In this document: positions 40,682 through 52,004 of the stretch, piece after piece
Layout of the letters: every line of letters starts with the position of its first letter
Numbering within the stretch: position 1 is the first letter of the stretch
DNA from: Anaspis maculata
Lineage: Eukaryota > Arthropoda > Insecta > Coleoptera > Scraptiidae
DNA: 64,000 nt
NCBI GenBank assembly: GCA_949128115.1
Contig: OX421964.1
Coordinates: 35,270,177-35,334,176, forward strand
Reading direction: 5' to 3'
Notes under the pieces: model-generated
Told to the model about the DNA's origin: nothing
The model's input: the letters and a program-made list of their open reading frames with translations, nothing else
Databases searched by the model: none
Position numbers and translations under genes: made by a program

Positions 40682-43040
40682 TATTACCGAGGCGTGCCGA
40701 GGTGCCAACCTGTAAGGAATCATCCACTTTCCAACTTTTGAAAAGATAGGAATGTATCGATTGCTATAACTCATTGTGAATGAAATCAATTTGTGGTACC
40801 ATAATGCTATTTATTTTGAAACTTTTTGAGCTTTTGTTTGAAAATGTGAAAATTATGAATAGCATCGGTCGTACTTTTCTCTGTCAATACCCAGTGGCCA
40901 GAAAATTTCAATATTCACGACAACAGAAACAATAGATGGATATCAGAGCTCTTGTAATGAATTCCAAATTTCATACACTTGGAAATTCACGAAAAGGAAA
41001 CCCTTGGTTATCAAAGTGAATAAAGAATCCGAACCGTAAATTACGATCCGGTCGACAGCCCATATTTGCCTATGTTTCTAGACTGGATTAATCCCATGTC
41101 CCAATCTTTTCTAAGGGGTTTGGTTTTAATCAATTTCTCTCTGCGATCCGCGGGAAAGAGGAACAGAGGGGTACGATGACACGGTCTGTATAGTCACGGC
41201 AAAAAATCCAACAGAGGGCTTAACGATGGCGCACAATTCTTTTGTCATTATGCTCTTTTGAGGGAGCATGCACGGCCATCATTTCATAGGTTGCAGCAGG
41301 TTGAATTTAATGTGAAGCGGCCATTAGGACATTAGGTGTACACGAGTGCTGATATGCTGACCACGGATATCACTCACTGTACAGCAGGACAATTAAGGAA
41401 CTGCGGTCCGGAACTAATGTTGAATTAATTACCATTACCAGTGTAGTTGTATGCACATACAACCGGGTTTGATTCCGATCGTCCCAAAATGGCTCTGAAA
41501 TGTTGAGCGGACACGGAGAGAGGCTCGGGATTCCTAATTATTGTATCTGCTGTGAGGTTTCTAGCATTCCCGCCTGAATGCAAAGCTTGATCATTGCCTT
41601 GCTTTAGTAGATTTCAAATTAATTAGCTTCATGCTTTTTCTGATTTATGCAAAATGTTGTTACTTTACTATAATGTTTTTTTGTATTTTCTTGTAATTGA
41701 CAACAGTAATATCTCGATCGCTATAAAAGCAGACGTCGAGGGTCGCCTGACCCCCAACAGAAAAAGATGAAAACGATGAAATATTGTAGAATTTTCTTTT
41801 CATGCTTATTTACACCAACAGCCAGATAGATAGCTTAAATTTTTTTTAGTTCTGGAAACTCTAGTCGTTCCTCAAAGTAGCTACCAAGTCTTTGTCAACA
41901 AGGAAAATAAGTAAAGCAAACCATATTTTTCTTTATCCGGAATGGGTCCCGAATAGGTCTTCCTTAAACCACCTGTTGCTGACCTCAGTGCCATATTAGT
42001 CCTGTCAATCATTCGCCTTGTTACCTACGTCCTTGTCCGATATGTGTAATGGGAATGCAGGGTGATTTCTGCATTTGTATATTGAAAAGAACCGTAGGTA
42101 GTTATCGCAAGATTTCTTTATAGGATACATTTTTGCTTTCTGTTTTTGAAAAAGAGATTCTTTCTTATTGGAAAGAAGTTTGCTTCTTTGCTGCACTGAA
42201 GCGTTCAAATTATGTACCTATAGGGTATGCAAAACAGACAACATTAGGTGATTTTTGATATTTATTCAGCAAAACTCGCTCTGTTGTCACTCCACCTAAT
42301 CAATATTCATCATTGGAAAAATCAAGGCTTTAAACCATCCGGACCGCCTCTGCTTTAAAGTTGATCATTAATAAATAATTCTGGTTACCCCACCCCCAAG
42401 TTATAATTTGGATCAGTCAGTGACCAGAGTTCATATTATGAGTTAACATCATCTCACAAAAATCGAATCACCCGATAAGTATCAAAAATACTTGACTCGC
42501 GTTGTTTGGTAAGTTTGCGATTTTTTTTACTTGAAATAATCTGCAAATTCTTTTTTTGAGTCGGCCTTTTATGAAGGCTGAATTGATACTTGAACCGCTT
42601 CCAGATAGCCCTATACTGAGGATTCCGTCTACTAGATCCTATGATGGATGGTAACTCCATCCTTGATGGCCGAGTCGGTTGGGCTGAGCACTGAGCAGTC
42701 GCAATATTAAAGATGTCGCGCCTTTTTTTCTTGAAGCCTTGTTCTCATACTTACGTGTCTTGTGTCTTGTGGCGTCAGATGGCTACCACAATTAGATTTC
42801 TCCCCAGACGACCCTCATACTTCACTTTTTGGTCCACACAGCTCTCGCACTTAAGACTTCGCTCTTCGACTTTTGATAGCACCAGTCCTAAGCACCTAGC
42901 CTCCTGACAGCCCTTATAATAGTATCCCTACTGCGAGATTCTGACCCAGCCTCTCTTCTATTTTAGACACTATACATTAGGAGCCCCATACTTCAGCCTC
43001 AGTCTCTGATGACCACATCATAGAGTTATTGCCCTGGACG
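40682..43040. other. No recognisable gene
   Basis: Low-complexity AT-rich sequence with no convincing coding frame, RNA gene or terminal repeat. Confidence 0.4.
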
Positions 43041-43048
43041 GTCGGGCA

Positions 43049-43385
43049 ACAAAATATTCCAGCCAAAAATGTTCCGCCACAAATATCCCAGCAACAATAT
43101 CCCAATAAAAAATATCCCCGCGACAAAATATCCCATGGCAAAAATATCTCCGCCAATAATATCCCGGCCAAAAATATCCCTGCGACAAAATATCTCATGG
43201 CAAAAATATCCCCGCTAATAATATCCCAGCCAAAAATATCCTTGCGACAAAATATCCCATACAAAAATATCCCCACCAATAATATCCCATGCCAAAAATA
43301 TCCCCGCCAATAATATCCCAGCCAAAAAGACCCCACCCAAAAATATCCCCACGACAAAATTTCCCATCTGAAAATATCGCAAGAA
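43049..43385. repeat. AAAATATCCC minisatellite (left array)
   Basis: About twenty units of 16-18 nt with the core CAAAAATATCCC and variable GC-rich spacers. A higher-order period of about 66 nt is suggested by recurring GCGACAAAATATC units. Confidence 0.85.
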
Positions 43386-43424
43386 GGTAACAGCTCTTCA
43401 GCCACCGGATCTAGGGAAAAACGT

Positions 43425-43650
43425 CCTCCGCAAAACGTCCCCGGGAAAAATGTCCCCCACAATACGTCCCATGGAAATTACGTCCCTGGAAAAAAACGTT
43501 CCATGGAAATCATGTCCCCGGAAAAAAACGTCCCAAGGAAAAGACTTCCCAGGAAATACGTCTCCGGGAAAAAGCGTCTCCCGGAGAAGACGTCTCCGGG
43601 AAAAAGCGTCTCCCGGAGAAGACGTCCCTGGAAAAATACGTCTCCTTTCT
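43425..43650. repeat. GGAAAAACGTCCC minisatellite
   Basis: Related array with units of the form CCNGGAAAAANCGTCCC; later units contain CTCCGGGAAAAAGCGTCTCC twice in a 30-nt period. It adjoins the AATATCCC array, but has no counterpart at the right end. Confidence 0.8.
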
Positions 43651-43749
43651 GGATTACTCTGGATACTCTCTCTGATGAGCTTCTTTGTGTCGCCATATTA
43701 TATGTAGTTTGGAAACTCCAGTGGAGACTGTCTCTTGTGTAGAGCTGGG

Positions 43750-44135
43750 AATTTTTCAGATTTTGGTATTCGAATATTCGTTTCGAGATGTATTCAAAAT
43801 TGGAATAATCCGAATATTCGAAAAATTTCAATACTCGAATATTCGAAAAATTTCAATACTCGAATATTCGAAAAATTTCAATATTCAAAGTATTTGAATA
43901 TTCGAATATTTTCAATATTCGAATATTCGAATTATTTGGAAATTCAAATAGCCAAATATTCCTCTAATAGGCGTATCCGAATCGATGTTGAAGAATATTC
44001 CCAATATTCGAATACTCGACTCGAATATTCTAATTACTCGAATAATCCGAATATTCGAATATTCCGAATAATTCGAATATGTACTTCAAATATTTCGAAT
44101 ATTCGAATATTCCATATATTCGAATATTTTAAAGA
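43750..44135. repeat. ATTCGAATATTCG palindromic repeat tract
   Basis: Dozens of imperfect self-complementary motifs (GAATATTCG, ATTCGAAT) can fold in many registers. Open frames here are chance products of the repeat. Confidence 0.85.
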
Positions 44136-44139
44136 CAAT

Positions 44140-45480
44140 GAAGAAATAAAGGGACCCAATGGAGCTCTGGATAACAAGTATAGGCAACACGGGGCTTACT
44201 GGAATTCTGATAGCCATGAAAGAACATAAGGGGGCTAACTAGGGCTCCAGAAAACACTTCAAACACAAGGGGCCCGATATAGTTCCAAAAGCCATAGAAA
44301 AACTATAAAGGAGGTCCAATGAAGCAATGAAGCTATATAATAAAAGAAGGCAAAGGGGGGTTACTGTAATTTTGATAGCCATGAAAAAACATAATGGAGC
44401 TCATCAGGGTTCCAAATTATACTTACTTGACTATATAACGCATAGGTAACCAGACTGTGTTTCAGCCAATGAGATGCACGGATTCGGGGTACCAAGAGGA
44501 TATCACAGCGATGATAAAAAACAATTGAATTTATCACCGATTTCGGCTTGTTTACCTTCTGTCAGATTGATTTCAGTTTGAGATTAACTTTTATTTTGAA
44601 TGTAAACTGTTGAAAATACATAAAAAACACTAATGGGATACTAATGAAAGAGTTGAAAACGTGATTACTCACCCCAAAAGGGGGTTTTTGTGCAAAATAT
44701 ATAAAGATACAGCATTCGTCTGTGGTGTTGACGTTGACACAGGCATTCAGATCAGAGAAATGTCACAATGGGTGGATTTACGTGGGATCTGCTCGTAACA
44801 TTGAAATCATGTCCATGGAATACGCTTTACTAACGATGGACGAATCTTTGAATTACTTCTTGTAATGCAAATAGACACTAAATAGGTGAACCTTAGATTT
44901 GCCCTTAAATGTCTGATGTAAGTATACAATTCAATTTTTTCAATTTGTTATATAGTCTTGTTAAATTTAACTCGTGGTATGATTATTAATCAATGATAAT
45001 CATACCACTTGTTATATTATTACTGAAAATACAAGAAAACCCAATTTTGGGCCGAATATCATATGAATGCACAAGGGGCTTACTAGTACTCGGAAAGCCT
45101 CGGAAAGTGCAAAAGGGTTTAACAGAGCTTCGAACGGCATTGAAAACACAAGGGGGCCGAATGGAGCTCTGTCTGAGGGGAGGAATGGAGCATGACATGA
45201 TGGCACACCGCTCCTTGCGCTTCGAAAGTCATGAAAAATGCGAAGGGACTCAGCAGGGCTTCAAATTAAATTGAAGACAGAATAAGGAGGCCCAGTAGAG
45301 CTTTTGATAACACTGACTGCAGAAGGGGCCTTACTGGAAATCTGATCGCTATGAAAAACATAAAGCGACTCATAAGGTCTCAAAAATCAAATTAGAGGAA
45401 TGAGAGGGGTCCGATATGGGCCAAATATTACATGCAGGTAAAAAGGGGCTTACTTTTACTAGTGCTCCTAAAGTTCGGTG
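44140..45480. repeat. Degenerate tandem repeat with GGGGCTTACT core
   Basis: Motifs such as GGGGCTTACTGGAATTCTGA, ATAGCCATGAAAAAACATAA and GGGCTCC recur irregularly at 44140-44430 and 45050-45480, with an unrelated AT-rich stretch between (about 44440-45040). The copies are too diverged to give a clean unit length. Confidence 0.5.
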
Positions 45481-45599
45481 TACTAGCAGAAATGTTCTGG
45501 GAGACTTATACTCGTTTTAAGCCCTAATGCCTCTTTGTCTCTTTCTTCACATTCAGTTTGTAGATAATATATCATGTATATTTTTGGACATTATTGGAG

Positions 45600-45770
45600 G
45601 GTATATTTTTGTGGGATTTATTTTTGACTACGATATTTTTGGCCTGGGATATTTTTGGCGGGGATATTTTTGGCCTGGGGTATTTTGTCGCGGGGATATT
45701 TTTGATTGGGATATTATTGCCGAGATATTTGTGGTGCGATATTTTTGGCTGGGATATTTTGTCGCCGCAC
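45600..45770. repeat. GGGATATTTTTGG minisatellite (right array, inverted)
   Basis: Inverse-orientation partner of 43049-43385, with units GGGATATTTTTGGC and TATTTTGTCGCGG. Confidence 0.85.
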
Positions 45771-45936
45771 CCCCTGGACAACCTTCATACTGGAGGCTTC
45801 GCCCCCAGCCTTCGTATACTGATAAGTCCCCATACTTAGTACCTGAAGTTGATATCGTGTTCCGTACAGAAACCAATTGATTGCCAGTAAATAAAAACAG
45901 CTCATGCTTATCATCTTTTACGACTTAGGCTTGTAG

Positions 45937-46061
45937 GGCTCGATACCAAGTTGCAGGCGCAAAAGTTAGGACGGCGTAACTTGCCAAATAGAGCGATCTG
46001 ATTGGCCGTTGCTATAGTAACCGCACTTACGGCGGTCTCAGCCCCAACTTGGTATCGAGCC
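45937..46061. mobile_element. 125-bp MITE
   Basis: Perfect 17-bp terminal inverted repeats, GGCTCGATACCAAGTTG and CAACTTGGTATCGAGCC. A short flank match (GTAG on both sides within 2-3 nt) could be a TSD but is not exact. The centre is non-coding. Confidence 0.65.
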
Positions 46062-46117
46062 GGTAGATTATAGGTAAGGTGGCTAGATTTCTCAGTGAAA
46101 AAATCGGAACATGAGAC

Positions 46118-46141
46118 TCTTTTTTTTTTTTTTTTTTTTTT
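46118..46141. repeat. T homopolymer
   Basis: Run of about 24 T residues; on the minus strand this is an A-run, but no retroposed sequence is recognisable next to it. Confidence 0.85.
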
Positions 46142-46198
46142 GAAAAAAAGGGGTACCTTTTATTTGCTGATTTAGAACTTCCAGGCACCTACCTATTA

Positions 46199-46406
46199 TC
46201 CCATACACTTTCTATTTTCAGTAAAATTACTTTTTGGAGCAAAAATAAAGCGACAAGCTGGGGCGCTACGACTACGGCTGATGGAACCTACCAAGTTTGG
46301 GAGCGAAACTATCAGCGGGCATCGGCCGTATTCTCCCAGCGTTCCAGCTTGTCACTTTATTTTAGCTCCAAAAAGTCATTCTACTGAAAATAGAAAGTGT
46401 ATGGGA
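46199..46406. mobile_element. 208-bp MITE, ACAAGCTGG family
   Basis: Inverted arms of about 63 bp: TCCCATACACTTTCTATTTT on the left and AAAATAGAAAGTGTATGGGA on the right, with the GACAAGCTGG/CCAGCTTGTC block at the inner edge. An older copy lies at 33895-34010. Confidence 0.75.
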
Positions 46407-46669
46407 TATACCATCTATTCCTCATTTTTTCGCGTCTGTTCCTTGTTGGATAGACCGATATTTGGGGATATTTTCTGAAACCGAGTCCAAAACTTAGTTT
46501 TTCTGATCATTTTTCTGCAAAGAAAACAGCAGGAGGGCGGGTAAGTGCTGTCCCTTATTTGCCCCCTTTCCAACCAACAGTGTTCATAAGAATCCCAATA
46601 ATAATGAAATAATGTTGTTGATAAAAATATGCTTTTTGAAACAACATGTACCGTATGATCAAAAACTTT

Positions 46670-46752
46670 CTTACTCAAGGAAGGCTGTGGTCCTGGTCAT
46701 TGGCGGGAAAACGAGGCTGATTTTGGCCAGGCCACAGCCTTCCTTGAGTAAG
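46670..46752. repeat. 27-bp-arm hairpin
   Basis: CTTACTCAAGGAAGGCTGTG on the left is mirrored by CACAGCCTTCCTTGAGTAAG on the right, and pairing continues to 27 and 26 nt with one unpaired base and a loop of about 29 nt. Size and shape resemble a small-RNA precursor or a tiny MITE. No flanking duplication is obvious. Confidence 0.75.
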
Positions 46753-47833
46753 ACAGAGACAGTCGAGACCCACTTGCATAGCGTGGGTGTCAATCGAAAT
46801 AAATTCAATATTGTGAATAAACTACTATCTACATGAATTTCAACCAAATTGACCGAAAATATAGAATGGGTGAAAAAAAATTGAAATGTTCGTTGCTCAA
46901 ATCGGAGCATTTACGGAACAGTTACTTAAATCGGAACATTTACGGAACAGAAAGTCCAATCGGAAAGTGTCTCCTGAAAACGGTACAGTTCCGATCAAAT
47001 CGGAACGTCTGGTCACCTTAATTATAGGGTGGCCGTTTGGTCTTGGACGATCCTTTCTTCCACTGCGACCTATAAGAACTTTAGTGCGTTACAAGATCTT
47101 TTGTGCGACGACCGAAGGAAACATCCGTAAAGCTATTAGTGGTTGATACACATGAAACCTAGTTAGTGATAATCAAAGACCGGATTTTTAGGCTCTTACA
47201 AATGCGAAAATAGGTAGGCAAATAGGTCTTGAAAATCTCTAAATAGGCTCTTAAAAAGGCAAAATAGGCTATTCAATAGGCAAATAGGTTCTTATATAGG
47301 CGAATAGTATCTTCAAGATCAGTCTAAAATGTCAAGTTGAAATTTTCTCAAACAATATTGTATCATGGAGAATTTTTTACAGTTTTTCATGAAATTCATG
47401 AATTCATGAATCAACGACAAAAACACCAAGCAAAATAATCATCATAATAAGCTGTTTTAACTAACTGGAAGGTGATTTAACTACTGAAATGAACACATGC
47501 GATCGTCCCTGTAGCTATTCAGAATAGAGTCAATGGATGCCATCGTAGGTACCTACTGTAGTTTACATTTTTTTCCAATGCCGAATTTAGTTCTGTGTTG
47601 ACCACTTCAGCTGCAGATCTGGGTGGTAAAGGCAATGTTTCTTTCATGTTTTCAATTATTGACATCGTACTGTTGAGTGCTAGAGTCCTAAGGTTTCCAA
47701 CTCCTAATTGCTTGCGGGTAACATTGCGGAATGAGCCCACTTACGACATAGAACAATAACACTATCACTGATAATGTTGGGAATATCGTTGAAAAGCTAT
47801 GCTGATTTTTTTTTAAATGCACCTTCCTAGAAA

Positions 47834-48949
47834 CAGTGGCGGACTAAGGGGGGGGGGGAGGGGGCGGTGGGGGCGGTCCGCCCCGGGCCTCGGGGCCTCA
47901 ATCATCTGATGGGGCCTCCAATTTCTCTTGTTTATGAAAAATACTGCAAAAAAATTGGGATAAAATCCAAAACTTTCAATTTTTTTTCCTCAATGATCCA
48001 TTTTTTTCGCATATTACTTAGGTGAGAAACATTGTTCCCCTATTTTTTCCATTTTAAGGTTACCTTGACAGCCTGTCAATGACAGGCCCCATAATAACAG
48101 GTTTGGGGGCCTACACACAGGCAATAGAGGTGTGTCTGTATCACGGAATCTCTGCGAATTATTTTCTCTTTAGGGTTTAGGGGCCCCGGCCCCGGATATC
48201 AGAGTGCCCGGGGCCTCAAGACTCAAGACTTGAAATTTTGTATTTTATTATTTCTTTTCAAAAGGGGGGAAAGACAAAACAACAAAATTATCTTGTCTGC
48301 GCGCTGCAGATAGTAGAAATCCATATTATTCCTAATTTTGTATATACGAGTAGGTTTTAGCATAGAGTCAAACAGTCCAAATCCAATTCAACATCCAAAG
48401 TCGGAACCGAAAACTTCTTGTAGGTACTGGTGGTCAGTGGCATGCTAAGGGGGGCGAAAGTGGGCGAATTACTTCACCCCCTACCTCCCAAGCGCCCACG
48501 GCACTTCATCCCCCACTAAACCGATACAGAAAAAAATTCAGGCGAAAATTTTCAAGAAGCGCAAAAATTTTCTGGAAAGAAGTTTGATTATCAAGTAATT
48601 TTGGTGAGAACGTCAAAAACCGAAATCGCAAAACGTATGAAATATACCGATTATCATCAGCATCATTATTATTATGCCCAAAAGATTTCGTCTACGGCGC
48701 TACTTTTCCCGCACTTACACCCTCGCCGTTGCCTTTGCCCTCTCAGCCCTCAAATTCTGACTGCGCTACTGTGTGTTTTATAGTCAAGTTAACAACTCAT
48801 TTTTTGTTTCTTAGGCTTTTGCCCAATTACGGCGGGGCAGGGCGGGCCAAAAAGTCTGCCGGCCCCCCTTCATATTCTCAACTCTCATTCCTTAGGGGCC
48901 CCATCTCACAATCCCGCCCAGGGCCTCCAATTCCCTTAGTCCGCTACTG
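47834..48949. mobile_element. hAT-like non-autonomous element (1116 bp)
   Basis: Terminal inverted repeats CAGTGGCGGACTAAGGG and CCCTTAGTCCGCTACTG with a perfect 8-bp TSD CCTAGAAA (47826-47833, 48950-48957). CAGTGGCGGA ends are common in arthropod hAT elements. It begins with a G-rich stretch (47850-47905). It contains GGGGCC-type inverted segments and, near 48433, a second CAGTGGC-type end that may mark a nested relative. It encodes no protein. Confidence 0.88.
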
Positions 48950-49006
48950 CCTAGAAAGCTCAGGTTTTGGTAGTAATGCTCTCAGTTGCAATTGTTTTCA
49001 CACACA

Positions 49007-51070
49007 GAACAGCTTTCTACTCTGCAAATCGGTCGTGTCACTTTTTCGTTGCCATGATTCCCTTTCATACTCGTACATCCCGTTGGTCGATGTCCTCAAA
49101 AATGTGCGCTCGTATCGCCCACACGTACGCAATTGTGATGTTTTATTGCCGCCACCACTACCACCAGTACCACCACCACTGTGTGCGGATGCTATCTCCG
49201 CAAATATAATTTGAGAACTTTTAGAGGGTGGATGCCGAGCGCCATCCAGCAGAATTAACCATCACCTATCCGAGAAGCTTTCATGCAAAAACCAATTTAT
49301 TGCGATTTCATTTTTCGACGCCGAGGCGGTTTTTCGCGGGAAGAGTACCGCATCACTCGTGCATCCCCCACATTCGTACAGCACCACCACTACATACTCG
49401 AGGGATGATTGAAGTGTTCTCAGCTGCGGAATCGCCGAAACTGTTTCCAATACTCTCATGTTTTCTCGCGTGCTCTTTCTTTGAATTATTTGATCGACTA
49501 TTTATACAAAAATTGTGGTAGAAAGAGGACGGTGGGTGATGGCGGAGACCACTCGAGTTTCGGTGGTGGTTTTACATGATTTACGTCCACAATAAACTCT
49601 ATATTTTGACGGAGACGCAATTTATGTTTATTCAAACGTATGATGCGCTATGGCTAGTGGAGCGTAAATACACAATCATCACCTTTATCATATATCCTTG
49701 CGTTATAGAACATCGCCTGGGTAAAATACAAAATAAGTGATGAGCCGCACAAGGCTCTTAACTTTGGTAGCAGTTTCATGGATCGTGGGTTCGAATCCGA
49801 CTCGGGCCAGGTGAAAATTCCTGATGAGTGATGTGCAACCTGGCCCAGCTTTCAGAGTACTGAGACGGTGCTAAGAGGTACTGCCACTACTGCCGGTGAC
49901 TGCATGGATACCCGTCCACCGTCAAAAAAATTTATTTAAAAATTTGCCTCTTTTGAGGTGGCTTCAGCACTTACCTACAACAAGAAGTCAAACTTGATGT
50001 TACGAGTTTTGCATTGGCTGCCCAGTCTTTTTAATAAGGAGTGGAATTATTGTTACAGACAAAATTATCCAAAGCAAACAGTACCGCTTTTGACTCGTAC
50101 TCTGGATTCCAGAGAAAATGATTGAGTTAATCAGTGATTAAAGGATTTCTCTATTGGTTAATTACAGCTGATTGACCCCTGGACACGCTGCAGTTTCTTA
50201 AAGTATAGTTGGGAGTTGAGATGTACCATCGATTTGATACAGATTTTTGAGACTCAATCAGCTAGAATTCACCAAAAAAGAAGCTCCGTGATCATAGATC
50301 AGACAATCTTGTTTGAAACCGGCGGCTAGGGTTTTCACACTTGTCGCTCTAAATTCAACTGGGGATCGGTGCTTACCTTGGTCTTCGGCCGTTTCTTATT
50401 TGTATGTTCGATCTTGCGTAATTGCAGTATATTCCAGACTTCCGGTAAGACCTTGAAGGTTCTCGTCGCTTCTACTGTGTTGTGGCATATTCCAGCATCT
50501 GTGAGTGGTCGATTCGCGAAAGCTCAGGGGATTCTAGTTGCCTCGCTGATGTTACGAGAAGTGCGCGGCTAATCCGCCAATTATGCAGGTGGTGTCTTAT
50601 TTTTACATCGAAGTCTCCACTGTCTCCAGCGAATATTGTGACACTATCCAAAGCAGAAGCTGGAGTTTTACTTTTTAGCGCACTTTCCCAAAAAATGGGA
50701 GAAAGGCACTTTTAGCTTCGCTTTGTCCGTCCGTCCATCCGTCCGTACCCGGGATAACTCCTCAGGGAGAAAAAATAGGTATCGATGTGGCGTAAACGAT
50801 AATCAATGGTGTATATGTCCAGGATGTCAAGTTGACTTTTGGTTTTTTGTAACTTTGCTGCCATCTTTGATCTGCCATTTTGAATATCTCTAAAAGTGAT
50901 CCGATTGGAATGAAATTTGCAAGCAATGTAAACCACATCAAAATCCATCCAATTTTGAATAATTGATGTCCCGCCGCCGTCTTTTATTCTCCATATTGAA
51001 CATGGTGGTGGAAGATGATGGAACTAGATGAGTTATGCCTCACCGAAAAGAGATATGTAGAGATTGGAAT
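49007..51070. repeat. Segmental duplication, copy A
   Basis: About 2.06 kb that is colinear with 52005-55815, apart from a foldback insertion in the other copy. The central part (about 49140-50560) is nearly identical between copies, while both edges are clearly more diverged. It contains a B-box-like GGGTTCGAATCC (49787-49798) and a CGTCCGTCCGTCC-type run near 50727. The empty TA target of the foldback in copy B is at 50814-50815. No gene is recognised, although a 97-codon frame (49228-49521) is open in both copies. Confidence 0.85.
49787..49798 (+). promoter_or_regulatory. Pol III B-box-like motif (SINE candidate)
   Basis: GGGTTCGAATCC matches a tRNA-type B-box, and is repeated at the equivalent site in copy B (near 52774). 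The expected A-box 30-50 nt upstream is poor. This may be a degraded tRNA-derived SINE within the duplicated unit. Confidence 0.3.
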
Positions 51071-51229
51071 AGAATAATCGCATATTTTTTCATAATCGAC
51101 TATGCATAATCGAATAAAATCGATTACCTAATTGATTCCAAAATAATCGATTAATCGAAGTAATATATTACTGTTTTTGTAATCGGTTATCGGTTATAAA
51201 ATCTCATAATCGCCCAGCCCTAGTCAGCG

Positions 51230-52004
51230 ACATTAATTTAAACTGTCTGTGTAAAATTTGAGCCAAATCGGTCGAACGGTTCACAAAATATCAAAAGAAA
51301 ACGATTTTTGGTTCCAATAGCGATATTATTGATATTATAAATAATATTATCTGATAGGTATTATTTCCACTTTCCAAAATTATTGGTATTATCGGTATTT
51401 TAGGTATTATTTCCAGTATTTCCGGTATTATCGGTATTATGTGCAAATTAATACTGGTATTATGGTATTACAAGCTTTGGTATTATGCTGTACAAATTTT
51501 GGGTCCGTGATCCCACACAATGGATACAATAATAACTTCTAGCCAAGTCGATAACCATTCCTGTCGGTTCATCAGCACCACAACACCTCTGCACAACACC
51601 AAGTAGAGGAGTACAGTGTCGGCGACACGCATTACGAAAATAAATTAATCATTTTCGGTTGTAAATGACACTACCGTTGAGTTAGAATTCATCAATAGAA
51701 TCAAATTTTAGTTTATGATGGAAACTGTTGTCCTTAAAACACAATGCAAGCGGTAAAAGAATACTAACTGTAAAGAATAGAACCGAACGCCGCAACAGCT
51801 TACTCTCTCATTTTCTAGAACGACACTGGTCGCCCCAAGGACTGACACTATAACGTTACACGCCTTCGTTCATCTTTGGTTACATCTACTGATGCCATGA
51901 ACCGAATTCACTGCCATGTGTGGTTCTGCGTTAGTTGTGTGTTGTGATCTAGGCGCGAGAATAGAAGTTCCACTTCAAAAATGGAGTTTTCTCAACTGTA
52001 CCCC
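51230..52004. other. Spacer between duplicate copies
   Basis: AT-rich, with a degenerate GGTATTAT repeat tract (about 51320-51490). No gene is recognisable. Confidence 0.5.

Larger units (their letters stand above)
43041..45770. mobile_element. Putative element with inverted AATATCCC arrays
   Basis: The left border region (GGGCAACAAAATATTCCAGCC, trimmed to CAACAAAATATTCCAGCC) and the inverse of the right one (GCGACAAAATATCCCAGCC) align and continue in step through several array units, so the arrays at 43049-43385 and 45600-45770 are inverted copies. Between them lie a CGTCCC array, an ATTCGAAT palindromic array and degenerate GGGGCTTACTGG repeats. No transposase and no TSD are visible. This may be a foldback-type element whose ends have become satellites. 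Confidence 0.5.

Noticed and set aside
43049..43385. CRISPR-like spaced repeats
   Set aside because: Units are 16-18 nt, degenerate, with spacers that are themselves repeats; the genome is eukaryotic.
42977..43462. 161-codon minus-strand frame (GIFWRDIF-type repeats)
   Set aside because: Translation of the AATATCCC minisatellite.
43739..43770. hAT-type end TAGAGCTGGGAA at the start of the ATTCGAAT tract
   Set aside because: No partner end or TSD was found to the right.
43735..44229. 164-codon frame rich in Asn, Ile, Arg
   Set aside because: Product of the ATTCGAAT palindromic repeat.
51055..51225. hAT-type MITE with ends TAGAGATTGG and CCCAGCCCTA
   Set aside because: The ends only partly match and the flanking octamers differ; the interior is an ATCGATT-rich low-complexity tract.
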